The notes below the pieces were generated by a model. The model was not told where the DNA came from, made no database searches, and worked only from the letters and a program-made list of their open reading frames with translations. 64,000 bases of DNA, from NCBI GenBank assembly GCA_039925965.1, contig JBDSXW010000006.1, forward strand, positions 1 through 64,000, in the 5' to 3' direction. Position numbers and translations under genes: made by a program. Position 1 is the stretch's first letter, and each line of letters begins with the position of its first letter. Below, one piece after another: positions 17,183 to 26,274 of the stretch. Source of the stretch: JAZKFT01 sp039925965 (GTDB lineage: Bacteria > Bacteroidota > Bacteroidia > Chitinophagales > Chitinophagaceae).

Positions 17183-18019
17183 TTACAATTTCTTAATCAG
17201 GTCGGTAGCCATTTTCACATAGTCGTCGTTCTTTGCTTCGGTAGCAAGAGCGATTGTTTTTTCGGCAGTGGCTTTGGCGCCAGCCTTGTCGCCCAGTTTT
17301 TCCTGGATACGGGCTTTCAGCATATACATAAAAAATGCTTTTGCATTGGCGGGATCGCTTACCGCCTTTTCTACCCATGCTTTAGCCTGGATCAGATCTT
17401 TACCGTTTTCGTAGTAGTAGCTGGCGGCAGCATAGTAGGGCTTGGTATCTTTGTAAAAAACTTTATCGATCTGGGCCATCACATTAGCGTCTGTGTTGGT
17501 AGTAATCGGTAGTATGACGACCGTATTGTCCCATATTAACTGAAGATCACAACTGCTGTTGGTAATATTCGCAAATTGGATCGTGAAGTTTTCTATAGTT
17601 TGTGGAATTTGAACCGGTCTGCAACTCACCCGAACCACATCATTCTCCATCTTGTAAGCAGCTGGCGAAGTTACATTTAAATCTTTTGTAATAATAAGCG
17701 TCCATTCGGTAGCATTCGGGATGCTGAGCAGGCCGTACTTCCCAGCCTTAATCTCTTTACCACCAATAGTTACATCATCTGTAAAAGTGAGGGTAGTTGC
17801 ATTGTTGGCACCGGTGCGCCATACTTTACCAAAAGGTACAAGGTCACCATATATCTTCCGGCCTTTGATACCAGGGCGGCTATAACTTAGCTCAATACTG
17901 CCTACACTAAAGTTCTGTTTTACCGTTTGGGTAGTTGAGGGTTGCGGCGTTACAATAGGTTGTGCATGGCTGCAAACGATAGCGGCTGAGAAAGCAATGC
18001 CGATGAATATTTTTTTCAT
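17183..18019 (-). CDS. DUF2911 secreted protein
   Basis: A 278-residue exported protein. A signal peptide (MKKIFIGIAFSAAIVCSHAQ) precedes a beta-rich DUF2911 domain (about 30-175) with the conserved blocks YSRPGIKGRKIYGDLVPFG, WRTGANNATT and KAGKYGL. The C-terminal ~80 residues are helical and TPR-like (AKAWVEKAVSDPANAKAF, ARIQEKLGDKAGAKATAE). Function is unknown; the family is widespread in Bacteroidota and predicted periplasmic. A TACATTTG box at 18039 gives a short leader. Confidence 0.88.
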   Translation of the reverse strand: MKKIFIGIAFSAAIVCSHAQPIVTPQPSTTQTVKQNFSVGSIELSYSRPGIKGRKIYGDLVPFGKVWRTGANNATTLTFTDDVTIGGKEIKAGKYGLLSIPNATEWTLIITKDLNVTSPAAYKMENDVVRVSCRPVQIPQTIENFTIQFANITNSSCDLQLIWDNTVVILPITTNTDANVMAQIDKVFYKDTKPYYAAASYYYENGKDLIQAKAWVEKAVSDPANAKAFFMYMLKARIQEKLGDKAGAKATAEKTIALATEAKNDDYVKMATDLIKKL

Positions 18020-18038
18020 ACAGATTTTTTGTTTGCGG

Positions 18039-18046
18039 CAAATGTA
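18039..18046 (-). promoter_or_regulatory. -7 box TACATTTG of the DUF2911 gene
   Basis: A perfect TAnnTTTG match on the minus strand, 19 nt before the ATG at 18019. Confidence 0.5.
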
Positions 18047-18169
18047 GCAATTGTGGGGGTTTAATAGGTCAGCAGGTCAATGTTCGCAAAGCTAACGGGT
18101 CAAGCGTTAATTGTTCTTTATATGCATATTAGTGCCTTCGATTCCCAGTATTGTGAATGTGAAACAACG

Positions 18170-18300
18170 CCATTGCGAGGAGCAGTTCTTGCCCTCCGTG
18201 GCAATCCCGATGAAATTGTGATGTCGGGCGGCATTACATGAATGGCACGCTAACACCTTGCTGGGGATTGCTTCGGGCAGGAACCTTCGCAACGACATGG
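18170..18300. repeat. imperfect palindromic intergenic element
   Basis: The left half CATTGCGAGGAGC...GGCAATCCC is mirrored by GGGGATTGCTTCGG...CCTTCGCAACGACA on the right. This wording (CATTGCGAGG at one end, CGCAATGACA-like at the other) is that of a dispersed palindromic repeat known from many bacterial genomes. It fills most of the 309-bp gap before the anti-sigma gene; the remainder (18064-18116) holds GGTCAACGGGTCA-like degenerate words. Confidence 0.7.
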
Positions 18301-18328
18301 GAAGATCGGGCCTCTAGCTAACAAACCA

Positions 18329-19702
18329 CTAAAATTTAAGTGTAACTTTTGCCCTGCTGTTGCCCTTTTTTGATTTCCATTTTGGTCCTTCTTTCAGCAG
18401 TCGGATTGCTTCATCATCCAGTTCTTTGCCGGAAGATTTTTCTACGGTGATGTTTTCAACATCGCCATCTTTATTTACATCAAAACTCAACTGCACCGAA
18501 CGTTTGCCAGGAAGTTCAATGCCCCGGATGTTATTAAGGGCATAAATATTATAATCGTACCAGCCCACACTTGGCTCGGCGGAGATCAATGAATCTTTTT
18601 CTACAATCATCGGCATATACTGCCGGTTGGGGGCTTGCTTTTCCTGGCGGTTAACCACCATCTTTCTTTTTAGTTCTTCATCTTCCCGAAGTACGATTCG
18701 GTTCTCTTTTACATCGGGTTGCATGGTGTAGTTCTTCTCCTCGTAGCCAAGACTGCGGGCCCTTACAGGTAAAGTGCTGTCCACGTACACAAAATTAAAA
18801 TTGCCTTTGGCATCAGAATAGGTGCCTACACCCTCGCCTGGAATCATCACGTTGCTATAAGGCAAGGGGTTGTTATTCGCATCTACCACCTTGCCGTTAA
18901 AAGTGTAGCGACGGGTATCGTTGAAATTATTGGCACTTCCTTCTGCCCTAACGACCTGATTATTGGAATTGCTCGCTTTCCCAGAAGCCATCTGGTTTGT
19001 GGCCTGATCTTTCAAAACAGCGGCTGGTGTTGCACTTTTACTTGGAATTGCATCATTAGTAGCCTTTTTTTCAATTAAATGCTCTTCACCTTTTATCTCG
19101 TTTTGTTCGATAGTTGTTGCGCTGCCCGGTTTAACTGCATCGATCGTAGCGAGACCTGGTCCAGCTACTGCTTTTTCTTTTTTTGCCGGACCAACGGCAT
19201 AGTCTTTTTGTGGAACAATACTATTAGTTTCAGCCTCTTTTTTATAATCCAGGGGACCACTGACACTGCCATTGCCGCTGGCCAAAGTTGAATCTGCAGC
19301 TGTAAATTGAGCCGGCTCATTTTGAGCAATGGTCTGGATTTGTTTAGGGGCTTCTGGCTTATTCACCAACAATGCCCACCAACCAGCAACCAATACTACA
19401 GATGCCGCTACGGCATATTGCAGCCATTTCTGGCGCCAGATGGGTACCACTTTCGGTTGCTCCTCTTTTGGCTGTGGGGCACTGATTCTAAGTTTAAAAG
19501 ATGCTAACTTTTCTTCCAGCAATCCGGGCACGGTTTGGGTGTAACTGTTCGCTTCCATATAGCCATCTAAAGCCTCTGCGAGGAAAACATCCTCCAGCGC
19601 TGCTTTTTCGAGCGCATGCATCTGCTGCGGGGACATTTGTCCGCGGGCATACCGAAGCAGGTCTTCGCTGGTATAGTTGATATTGTTATTCGTTTGCGGC
19701 AT
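18329..19702 (-). CDS. anti-sigma factor with carboxypeptidase-regulatory and TonB-C-like domains
   Basis: A 457-residue single-span membrane protein. The N-terminal ~85 residues are cytoplasmic and helical (SEDLLRYARGQMSPQQMHALE), the expected sigma-binding part. A transmembrane helix lies at about 93-113. The periplasmic part has a low-complexity linker, a carboxypeptidase-regulatory-like beta-sandwich (YTFNGKVVDANNNPLPYSN, about 268-345), and a C-terminal region (VQLSFDVNKDGDVENITVEK...LKEGPKW) resembling the TonB C-terminal domain. Its start overlaps the end of the sigma factor gene by 17 bp, implying translational coupling. It probably holds the sigma factor inactive until a periplasmic or outer-membrane signal arrives. 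Confidence 0.82.
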   Translation of the reverse strand: MPQTNNNINYTSEDLLRYARGQMSPQQMHALEKAALEDVFLAEALDGYMEANSYTQTVPGLLEEKLASFKLRISAPQPKEEQPKVVPIWRQKWLQYAVAASVVLVAGWWALLVNKPEAPKQIQTIAQNEPAQFTAADSTLASGNGSVSGPLDYKKEAETNSIVPQKDYAVGPAKKEKAVAGPGLATIDAVKPGSATTIEQNEIKGEEHLIEKKATNDAIPSKSATPAAVLKDQATNQMASGKASNSNNQVVRAEGSANNFNDTRRYTFNGKVVDANNNPLPYSNVMIPGEGVGTYSDAKGNFNFVYVDSTLPVRARSLGYEEKNYTMQPDVKENRIVLREDEELKRKMVVNRQEKQAPNRQYMPMIVEKDSLISAEPSVGWYDYNIYALNNIRGIELPGKRSVQLSFDVNKDGDVENITVEKSSGKELDDEAIRLLKEGPKWKSKKGNSRAKVTLKF

Positions 19703-20258
19703 GTTGATCCATACAAATTTTTAAATTTCTGCGGCCATTCTGAATATGACTTCTCACCATATTCCACTCCAGCCCGGTAATGCTGGTGATATCGTTATAA
19801 CATTTTTCTTCAAGGTAAAACAGTTGCACCACTTTTTTCTGATCGGAGTTCAGATGTTCTATACAAGCTTCGAGCCGGCTAAGCTGGCCTTCTTTTTCCA
19901 GAGCGGCGCTCAGATGCATGGCGTCTTCCGTTTGCATAAGATGATTGGGCAGGTCTACTGTCCGCTTATTCTTCTGGCTGCGGAGTTTCATCAGGCAATG
20001 GTTGCGGGTAAGCGTGTGCAACCAGCCTTTAAAATAGCCTATTTCATGTTTTAATACCTTGTGAACCAATTCCTCATAGATATCAAGACCCGCATCTGCA
20101 GCTGCATCCGGATCTTTCAGGTGCTTGAGGCTAACACCAAACACCAGGTCAGCATACCGGCTATACAGCGTGGCGAGTAGATTCTGATCGGTTGTTTGTT
20201 TGTACAGCAAAACAAGTTCGATATCCTCCAGTTGTTTATATGGTTGCTGAGTGTTCAA
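19686..20258 (-). CDS. ECF-type sigma-70 family RNA polymerase sigma factor
   Basis: A 190-residue sigma factor. Region 2 lies at about 25-95 (LLATLYSRYADLVFGVSLKHL, FKGWLHTLTRNHCLMKLRS) and region 4 at about 130-180 (HLNSDQKKVVQLFYLEEKCYNDI, with the helix-turn-helix ITGLEWNMVRSHIQNGRRNL). It directs RNA polymerase to a dedicated regulon. The start codon is TTG at 20258; an in-frame stop lies just upstream and no ATG is available before region 2, so a weak start may keep levels low. It is cotranscribed with the anti-sigma gene that overlaps its end. Target promoters are unknown. Confidence 0.88.
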   Translation of the reverse strand: MNTQQPYKQLEDIELVLLYKQTTDQNLLATLYSRYADLVFGVSLKHLKDPDAAADAGLDIYEELVHKVLKHEIGYFKGWLHTLTRNHCLMKLRSQKNKRTVDLPNHLMQTEDAMHLSAALEKEGQLSRLEACIEHLNSDQKKVVQLFYLEEKCYNDITSITGLEWNMVRSHIQNGRRNLKICMDQHAANE

Positions 20259-20303
20259 TATCCGCTTTATTGCTTAGGTTTTACAGTTTCAGTTTTTTGT
20301 TCA

Positions 20304-20376
20304 GGGGTTCGTGAGGTTACGGGTTTACAGGTTTACAAGTTCACAGGTTTACAAGTTCACGGGTTTATGGGTTCAC
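20304..20376. repeat. degenerate repeat of GGTTTACAAGTTCACG words
   Basis: Consecutive 8- and 16-bp words (GGTTTACA, AGTTCACA, GGTTTACA, AGTTCACG, GGTTTATG, GGTTCACC) between the divergent sigma factor and APC permease genes. Similar words occur at 36383-36455. No coding frame. Confidence 0.75.
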
Positions 20377-20535
20377 CTGTATCAAATAAATCTAATCTCC
20401 TGGTCTCAATCAAAACTGGTTTTGGCCAGGACGCTGTTGCAAGATATTGGAAACACCTAACTGGTAACCCGAAACTGGCGATGAAACTTTCAATTTAATC
20501 CACTATTTTTCCGAGCCTTAAAACTTTGCGAAACT

Positions 20536-22029
20536 ATGGCTAACCAAACAACGGGCTTTAAACAAACATTTGGCTTATTTGATGCAACCATGATTGTGGC
20601 TGGCAGCATGATAGGTTCGGGCATTTTTATTGTAGGAGCTGATATCACCCGAAATGTGGGCAGTGCCGGTTGGTTGATTGCCGTGTGGTTAATTACTGGG
20701 TTTATGACGCTCACGGCTGCATTGAGTTATGGAGAGTTAAGTGGCATGTTTCCAAAAGCAGGTGGCCAATACGTATATTTAAAAGAAGCTTATAATCCAC
20801 TGCTTGGTTTTTTATATGGCTGGAGTTTTTTTGCGGTGATACAAACAGCCACCATTGCCGCGGTGGGCGTGGCGTTTGCCAAGTTTGGTGCTTACATTTT
20901 TCCGGTGCTAAGTGAAGATAATTTGCTACTTGCTATTCAAAACGGGGTTAATGATTGTGGTAAGCCTATTTACTCCTTTACCATTAGTGCCGCACAAGTC
21001 ACTTCTATTTTTATCATTGTGCTGCTAACGCTCATCAATACCAAAGGCGTTAAAAGTGGAAAAATTATTCAGACTATTTTTACTTCTGCCAAATTACTGG
21101 CACTGTTTGGCCTGATTATTTTTGGATTTATTTATGGAATGGATAAAGGGATTTTTGCTGCAAACTGGCATAATGCATGGGCTGCCGGAAGTTTGCAATT
21201 AAAAGACACCTGTGATGCAACAGCCGGTTTTACTTCTACACCAATAAATGGCACTATTTTAATCGGGGCTATTGCTGCAGCAATGGTGGGTTCAATTTTT
21301 AGTAGTGATGCATGGAACAATGTAACTTTTATAGCCGGCGAAATAAAAAACCCAAAACGGAACATCGGCTTAAGCCTCTTTTTAGGAACCCTGATTGTAA
21401 CCATCATTTATGTACTTACCAACCTTATGTATACCTCGGTGCTGCCCCTGGATAAAATTGCGTTTGTGGCCAAAGACAGGGTAGCAGTAGAAGCATCGCA
21501 ACAAATATTCGGCAATACAGGTACCATTATCATTGCACTGCTGATTATGGTGTCAACGTTTGGATGTAATAATGGGTTGATATTGGCAGGGGCCAGGGTG
21601 TACTATACCATGGCTAAAGACAAATTATTTTTCAGGCATGCGGGCGCACTTAATAAAAATGCAGTGCCTCAGATAGCCTTGTGGGTGCAGTGCGTGGTAG
21701 CGTGTGCCTGGAGCCTGAGTGGTAAGTACGGCCAACTACTGGATATGATATCGTTTGTAGCCGTTATGTTTTACGTGCTCACTATTGCCGGTATTTTTAT
21801 ACTCCGTAAAAAACGCCCGGATGCGGAACGGCCTTACAAAGCATTTGGGTATCCGGTTTTGCCGATAATGTACATCCTGATGGGGCTTGCGTTCTGTATT
21901 CTCCTTATAAAATACAAGCCGGAGTATACCTGGCCGGGCCTTATCATTGTATTAATTGGTATTCCCATCTACTATATAGCTGTTGCAGGTAATAAGAACA
22001 AGGCTGATAGTATGAAAACTGAAGCTTAA
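20536..22029 (+). CDS. APC-family amino acid permease
   Basis: A 497-residue inner-membrane transporter of the amino acid/polyamine/organocation superfamily. The first helix carries the substrate-binding signature MIVAGSMIGSGIFIV (19-33), followed by about eleven more hydrophobic segments and the typical LSYGELSGMFPKAGGQYVYLKEAYNP block (about 63-88). A glycine-cysteine-containing extracellular loop (NDCGKP) and the C-terminal FGYPVLPIMYI are normal for this family. Substrate is not determinable. It is followed 26 nt later by the heptose kinase gene, which has its own promoter box. Confidence 0.92.
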   Translation: MANQTTGFKQTFGLFDATMIVAGSMIGSGIFIVGADITRNVGSAGWLIAVWLITGFMTLTAALSYGELSGMFPKAGGQYVYLKEAYNPLLGFLYGWSFFAVIQTATIAAVGVAFAKFGAYIFPVLSEDNLLLAIQNGVNDCGKPIYSFTISAAQVTSIFIIVLLTLINTKGVKSGKIIQTIFTSAKLLALFGLIIFGFIYGMDKGIFAANWHNAWAAGSLQLKDTCDATAGFTSTPINGTILIGAIAAAMVGSIFSSDAWNNVTFIAGEIKNPKRNIGLSLFLGTLIVTIIYVLTNLMYTSVLPLDKIAFVAKDRVAVEASQQIFGNTGTIIIALLIMVSTFGCNNGLILAGARVYYTMAKDKLFFRHAGALNKNAVPQIALWVQCVVACAWSLSGKYGQLLDMISFVAVMFYVLTIAGIFILRKKRPDAERPYKAFGYPVLPIMYILMGLAFCILLIKYKPEYTWPGLIIVLIGIPIYYIAVAGNKNKADSMKTEA

Positions 22030-22042
22030 TTGCTAACCAGGT

Positions 22043-22050
22043 TATTTTTG
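22043..22050 (+). promoter_or_regulatory. -7 box TATTTTTG of the heptose kinase gene, 5 nt before ATG
   Basis: A perfect TAnnTTTG box followed by CGTCC and then ATG; predicts a leaderless transcript. Confidence 0.55.
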
Positions 22051-22055
22051 CGTCC

Positions 22056-23042
22056 ATGAATTTCCGATCCCTTTTTGAATCTTTCGCGAACATAAAAGTG
22101 GCCGTAATTGGCGACCTAATGCTGGATACCTACTGGTGGGGCAAGGTGGACCGTATCTCACCGGAAGCACCTGTGCCGGTGGTTGCGATAGATCACAATG
22201 AATACAGGTTGGGCGGTGCAGGCAATGTGGCGCTGAATCTCAGCAGTCTTGGGGCACAGGTGTATATGATGAGTGTAACCGGAACCGATGATGATGGCCA
22301 GCTGCTGGAAGTCATGTTGAAAGAAAAAAGAATCAATACAGATGGTCTTTACAAATCCAGTAAGCGGATCACTACCAATAAGATCCGGATCATCAGCCGC
22401 AACCAGCAAATGATGCGGCTGGACAAAGAAATCGTAACCGACCTGGAGACCGATGATGAGAAGGAGTTCATTCGTACTATAACCACCGGTCTTGACACGA
22501 TCAAGCCACAATTGGTGGTTTTTGAAGATTACAATAAAGGCGTACTTACGGGGAAACTGATCGGAGAGGTGATCGCTTACTGCAGGCAGCACGATATTAT
22601 TACCACCGTGGATCCAAAACGTAAAAACTTTTTCGCCTACAAGGGTGTGGATCTGTTTAAGCCCAACCTGAAAGAGGCTTACGAAGCCCTCAATATTATC
22701 GATACAAAGGTTACCGATGCCAATCTCAGGGCGATCCACAACCAGTTACACCAGCAATTGCAGCACCGGATCAGTTATATCACCTTATCCGAGAAAGGCG
22801 TTTTTTATGAGGATGCAACCGAAGCTAAAATAGTGCCGGCGCATATCCGCAATGTGGCCGATGTAAGTGGGGCAGGGGATACCGTGATCGCAGTCGCGTC
22901 GCTGGTGTATGTAGCCACTAAAGATAAAAGCCTGATGGCGGAGATCAGTAACCTGGCAGGTGGATTGGTGTGCGAGGAAGTGGGTACGGTGGCGATTGAC
23001 AGGGAGAAGTTGTTGAAGGAATGTGAGGAGTTGCTGGGGTAG
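22056..23042 (+). CDS. PfkB-family D-glycero-beta-D-manno-heptose-7-phosphate kinase (HldE domain I type)
   Basis: A 328-residue ribokinase-fold kinase that phosphorylates heptose 7-phosphate at C1 on the path to ADP-heptose for the LPS core. Visible: IGDLMLDTYWWGKVDRISPEAP (19-40, the RfaE signature), GGAGNVALNLSSLGA (52-66), DPKRKNF, and the catalytic motif GAGD with Asp275. The nucleotidyltransferase domain of bifunctional HldE is absent, so a separate HldC-type enzyme is expected elsewhere. A family 9-like glycosyltransferase is also in this window. A strong terminator follows. Confidence 0.85.
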   Translation: MNFRSLFESFANIKVAVIGDLMLDTYWWGKVDRISPEAPVPVVAIDHNEYRLGGAGNVALNLSSLGAQVYMMSVTGTDDDGQLLEVMLKEKRINTDGLYKSSKRITTNKIRIISRNQQMMRLDKEIVTDLETDDEKEFIRTITTGLDTIKPQLVVFEDYNKGVLTGKLIGEVIAYCRQHDIITTVDPKRKNFFAYKGVDLFKPNLKEAYEALNIIDTKVTDANLRAIHNQLHQQLQHRISYITLSEKGVFYEDATEAKIVPAHIRNVADVSGAGDTVIAVASLVYVATKDKSLMAEISNLAGGLVCEEVGTVAIDREKLLKECEELLG

Positions 23043-23128
23043 GGTTTTAGCATTGGCAAAAAAATATCGATTTGGCAGGGCCTGGATATTTGTAGATGGA
23101 TCTAATTCACAGCAATAGAATGTAACAG

Positions 23129-23166
23129 AAAGGGGCTGTCTCAATTTAATGAGACAGCCCCTTTTT
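23129..23166. terminator. terminator between convergent genes
   Basis: A 15-bp perfect stem (AAAGGGGCTGTCTCA with TGAGACAGCCCCTTT, loop ATTTAA) and T-run. It lies between the heptose kinase gene and the convergent T9SS gene. Confidence 0.88.
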
Positions 23167-23184
23167 ATAAGTATTACAAGCTGA

Positions 23185-25695
23185 TTACAGCTTTATTATT
23201 TTTTTGATTTCAGAATCATTGCCGTCTTTGTTGATAGTTTTCAAAAAGTACGTACCAGTAGCAAGGTTGCCAATATCCATCCGGATATTATTGTTTCCTG
23301 CTTCCAGTGAAATTGTTTTCCGGATGATCGATTTACCGTTTAGATCGGTTACTACAATCACAGCCATTTCGGTAGCCGGCGCCGTAATTACAAGGTTCAA
23401 CGCTTTAGAAACCGGGTTTGGATATACATAGTTCAGCTCAATTTTCGTCGGGTTCAGGCCTTTTAGCAGGATTACTTTCGAAACGTTCTTATTGCCATTA
23501 AAATCAACCTGTTTCAAGCGGTAATACGTTCCCGAAACGAATGGTACCGCGTCTGTCAGATCATAATCAACAACGGTATTGCTGTTGCCATTCAAAGCTT
23601 TGCTATTTATAAAAGCAACCACTGAGAAGTTACGACCATCAACGCTGTGCTCTAGCTCAAATCCTTTGTTGTTACTTTCAGATGCGGTAGACCAGCTCAG
23701 CTTATTAACAGCTCCCTGCTTCGTACCTGAAAAACTAATGAGACCAATTGGTAATGGATTAACGCTCGCGTTTCCACCAATGGCAAAATCAGAAAATGAA
23801 GTGAGGCCAGTCGCTGTAAGTGTATTGCCCGAAAGTGTCGTATTCAGTGCCGTCCATTTATCATTTTGTGCGGAGCGTTTCATGATATACAATTCCTGGG
23901 GAACAGGTGCATTAGCAATACCAGAGATATCAATCGAGATACTATACGTGGTAAGCGAATCGTAGGTAACGGTATACCAGGCAGTAGCTGAAATAGTATT
24001 CGGAGTAAAAATAGTACCGTTTTGCGTGGTGGCAGTGGTGTTGATATTATACTGGGAAGCGGGGGGAACACCTACATATTTGGCCACTTTTTCAGTGCAA
24101 TTTGGTACCGCACCAGCAAAGTTGATCGTCACACCGTTAATGGCAGGTTGAACCCCGGGTACGACCACCAGTTGCGAGCCATAAGCTGTGGTATTACTAA
24201 CTAAAATGTTATCTAGTACTAACTGGTTTCCGTTTGCTGAAACTGCAACAAATCCAATTTTTACATTTGACTGACCAGCATAGGTAGCCAGGTTTACCAG
24301 CTCATGCCTCCAATCGCCACGTGCCTGCGGGTTGTATTGCGGCCCTGCGGCTGGAATGGTATTAAGTGAAGGGCTACCGTTAGCTGATTTTGAAAGAATT
24401 GGTGCTGACCATGTAGTACCACCGTCTACAGAAACAATTACCTGTAACATATCTGGCTCGGGGGCGGCAGCAGTATAGGCCTGGTGGGTAAAACTGTATG
24501 AAAGTGTAGGGCCACTTGCACCGCTAAAACTGAACACAGGCGATTTCAGGGTGTCACGTACACCTGCAGCGACATTGTAAAAATTCGCAGCGGCAGCCTG
24601 ACCACCTACTCCATTCGCCTGGGTAGTTACAGTAACAATCGACCATAAACTTCCGTTAGCACTCCAGCCAATGGTTGGTGTAAACGTTTCGAAGAAAGGC
24701 AAAGATGTAATTGGAGCTCCTAGAATATTAATGGATAAAGAATCGTTGGGAAAGTTTTGTTCCGCCGCAAGCGCGGTGTAAGCTCTTATAACATGATATC
24801 CACCTGTAACCACATAGTTTGGCAGCGTAACATTCTGAACATCATTGGTATTCATCGTGCCTGTAGTATTAACAGGTCCAACTGGTGCACCCCCGTCAAC
24901 ACGGTAATACACCGGCACGGCTGTTTGCGGAGCAGACCCTAAGTTCTTAACAGTAACGGTAATTGCAGCAGAAGAACCGGTTGTGAGCGTTGCTCCGTTT
25001 GAAGGTGTTACAGCAGCAGAAACAGTCATGTCATTTGTAAATACAAAAGGAGTATAGTTGATTCTTAGTTGCGGATGCCGCTCATTGGAAGCATTTGTAG
25101 TGGTAGCTGCGGGGAGGGTTCCTGTGCCATTGTTATATTTTCCCTGGTTGATAGTGTAACCCGGTACACCACCTGCATTATCATAAGCCCATTGAATAAC
25201 TGGTGACTGCGCGGTGGTTTGCGAAAATTCAACCAATAACTCAACAGCATTGCCGGTGTAGATAAATGCAGGCGAAACCGGAAATTGCTTAAAGCCCGTT
25301 GTCGCTCCAAAAATCGTTGTCGGATCACCACTATACACCAGTGTCGCTGTGGCTGCCTCTGCAATCCAGTCGAGGTTTGCAGCGCCAAAATCTGTAGCCG
25401 ATGTGTTCTTTAAATAAATTTTGCAGGTAAGTGTGCCCACAGCGGCCAAAGTTCCGTCCCTGAAAAATTCAATGGAATTAACGGTGGATCCGGAGGGAAT
25501 CGTATTTACCAGGGATGTGGGATAGATGTAGGCATTGCGGTTCCATTGACTTGCTGAAGCAATGGACCTGAATGGACCGTACGTGTTGGTTGCCGTCACA
25601 AAAGTTCCACCACCAATGGTAATACTTTGGGCATTCGCATTTTGTTGCGATAACAAAAGCACCAATAAAGTTGTCAGAAAGGAGAATTTTCTCAT
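23185..25695 (-). CDS. secreted multidomain protein with T9SS type A sorting domain
   Basis: An 836-residue protein for the cell surface or medium. Signal peptide 1-22 (ending NANA), beta-rich N-terminal region, a CARDB-like/Ig-like domain (TVTVKNLGSAPQTAVPVYYR, about 240-325), a jelly-roll-like segment with the cleaved-adhesin/MAM-like pattern (FFETFTPTIGWSANGSLWS, then LSYSFTHQAY, WRHELVNLATYAGQSNVKIGF, about 335-500), a further beta region, and a C-terminal sorting domain (VYPNPVSKALNLVITAPA ... IGNLATGTYFLKTINKDG). It carries no catalytic motif I can recognise, so an adhesin or matrix role is likely. T9SS export is inferred from the tail. Confidence 0.85.
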   Translation of the reverse strand: MRKFSFLTTLLVLLLSQQNANAQSITIGGGTFVTATNTYGPFRSIASASQWNRNAYIYPTSLVNTIPSGSTVNSIEFFRDGTLAAVGTLTCKIYLKNTSATDFGAANLDWIAEAATATLVYSGDPTTIFGATTGFKQFPVSPAFIYTGNAVELLVEFSQTTAQSPVIQWAYDNAGGVPGYTINQGKYNNGTGTLPAATTTNASNERHPQLRINYTPFVFTNDMTVSAAVTPSNGATLTTGSSAAITVTVKNLGSAPQTAVPVYYRVDGGAPVGPVNTTGTMNTNDVQNVTLPNYVVTGGYHVIRAYTALAAEQNFPNDSLSINILGAPITSLPFFETFTPTIGWSANGSLWSIVTVTTQANGVGGQAAAANFYNVAAGVRDTLKSPVFSFSGASGPTLSYSFTHQAYTAAAPEPDMLQVIVSVDGGTTWSAPILSKSANGSPSLNTIPAAGPQYNPQARGDWRHELVNLATYAGQSNVKIGFVAVSANGNQLVLDNILVSNTTAYGSQLVVVPGVQPAINGVTINFAGAVPNCTEKVAKYVGVPPASQYNINTTATTQNGTIFTPNTISATAWYTVTYDSLTTYSISIDISGIANAPVPQELYIMKRSAQNDKWTALNTTLSGNTLTATGLTSFSDFAIGGNASVNPLPIGLISFSGTKQGAVNKLSWSTASESNNKGFELEHSVDGRNFSVVAFINSKALNGNSNTVVDYDLTDAVPFVSGTYYRLKQVDFNGNKNVSKVILLKGLNPTKIELNYVYPNPVSKALNLVITAPATEMAVIVVTDLNGKSIIRKTISLEAGNNNIRMDIGNLATGTYFLKTINKDGNDSEIKKIIKL

Positions 25696-26274
25696 TTGAA
25701 GTTGTTTAGATTAGAAAAATTTTAAGCACTAAATGTAAGACATCAAATCTTCATGAGGGAAAACTAAATTTTTAAGGGAAAACAAACCTTATATGGTTGG
25801 CGTAACGCGGTAAAATACAGGATTGTTCTGAAAAGTCCAGGCTGCTGTGGCAGCCGTGATCGAAGTCTCTACCCAAATCCAGATCGTCGCAGACCTCATT
25901 GATGCTATTACATTTGCAATTAGGATTTGAGCATTCATCAAAATCAGTGGTCGGCTGGGATCTCCAGGTATGAATAAAGAGCAACTCCGGCAACCTAAAA
26001 GCGTACCCCTGATGTCAAATCGGAATCATGGGTACGCTTTTTTACAACTGCTGTTCGAAATATATAAATCGTCCTATCAAAAACGGAACTCATTGTGTCT
26101 TTTTGGCGGCATGAGTTCCCTTTTTCGCTACTGCTGACGGAAATAGCGAACACAACCAAAGAAAAAGGGGGGCGCGGCAATCAAAAAAACCACTCATGTA
26201 CCCTTTTTCGGTTGAGATGACATAACATCAAGTATTTGAATTTGCAGAATGGGCGAATTATTGGTCATTATTCA
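25696..26274. other. 579-bp gap with two hairpins and possible decayed coding sequence
   Basis: No supported gene. Between about 25783 and 26000 the minus strand has an open frame without a convincing start that ends WTFQNNPVFYRVTPTI and stop, resembling the tail of a broken secreted protein; another frame is Cys-rich. Two hairpins (25997-26041 and 26085-26119) and short repeated CCCTTTTTCG words follow. A terminator for serA may be among them. Confidence 0.45.
25997..26041. terminator. strong hairpin, possible terminator
   Basis: The 12-bp stem AAAAGCGTACCC/GGGTACGCTTTT closes a 21-nt loop that itself can form TGAT/ATCA. It has T runs on both strands (six on plus, four on minus). The only nearby gene end is serA on the minus strand, 234 bp away. 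Confidence 0.55.

Noticed and set aside
25772..25993. Cys-rich 73-codon minus-strand frame
   Set aside because: No start signal or homology, and another frame in the same stretch looks more like a real C-terminus.
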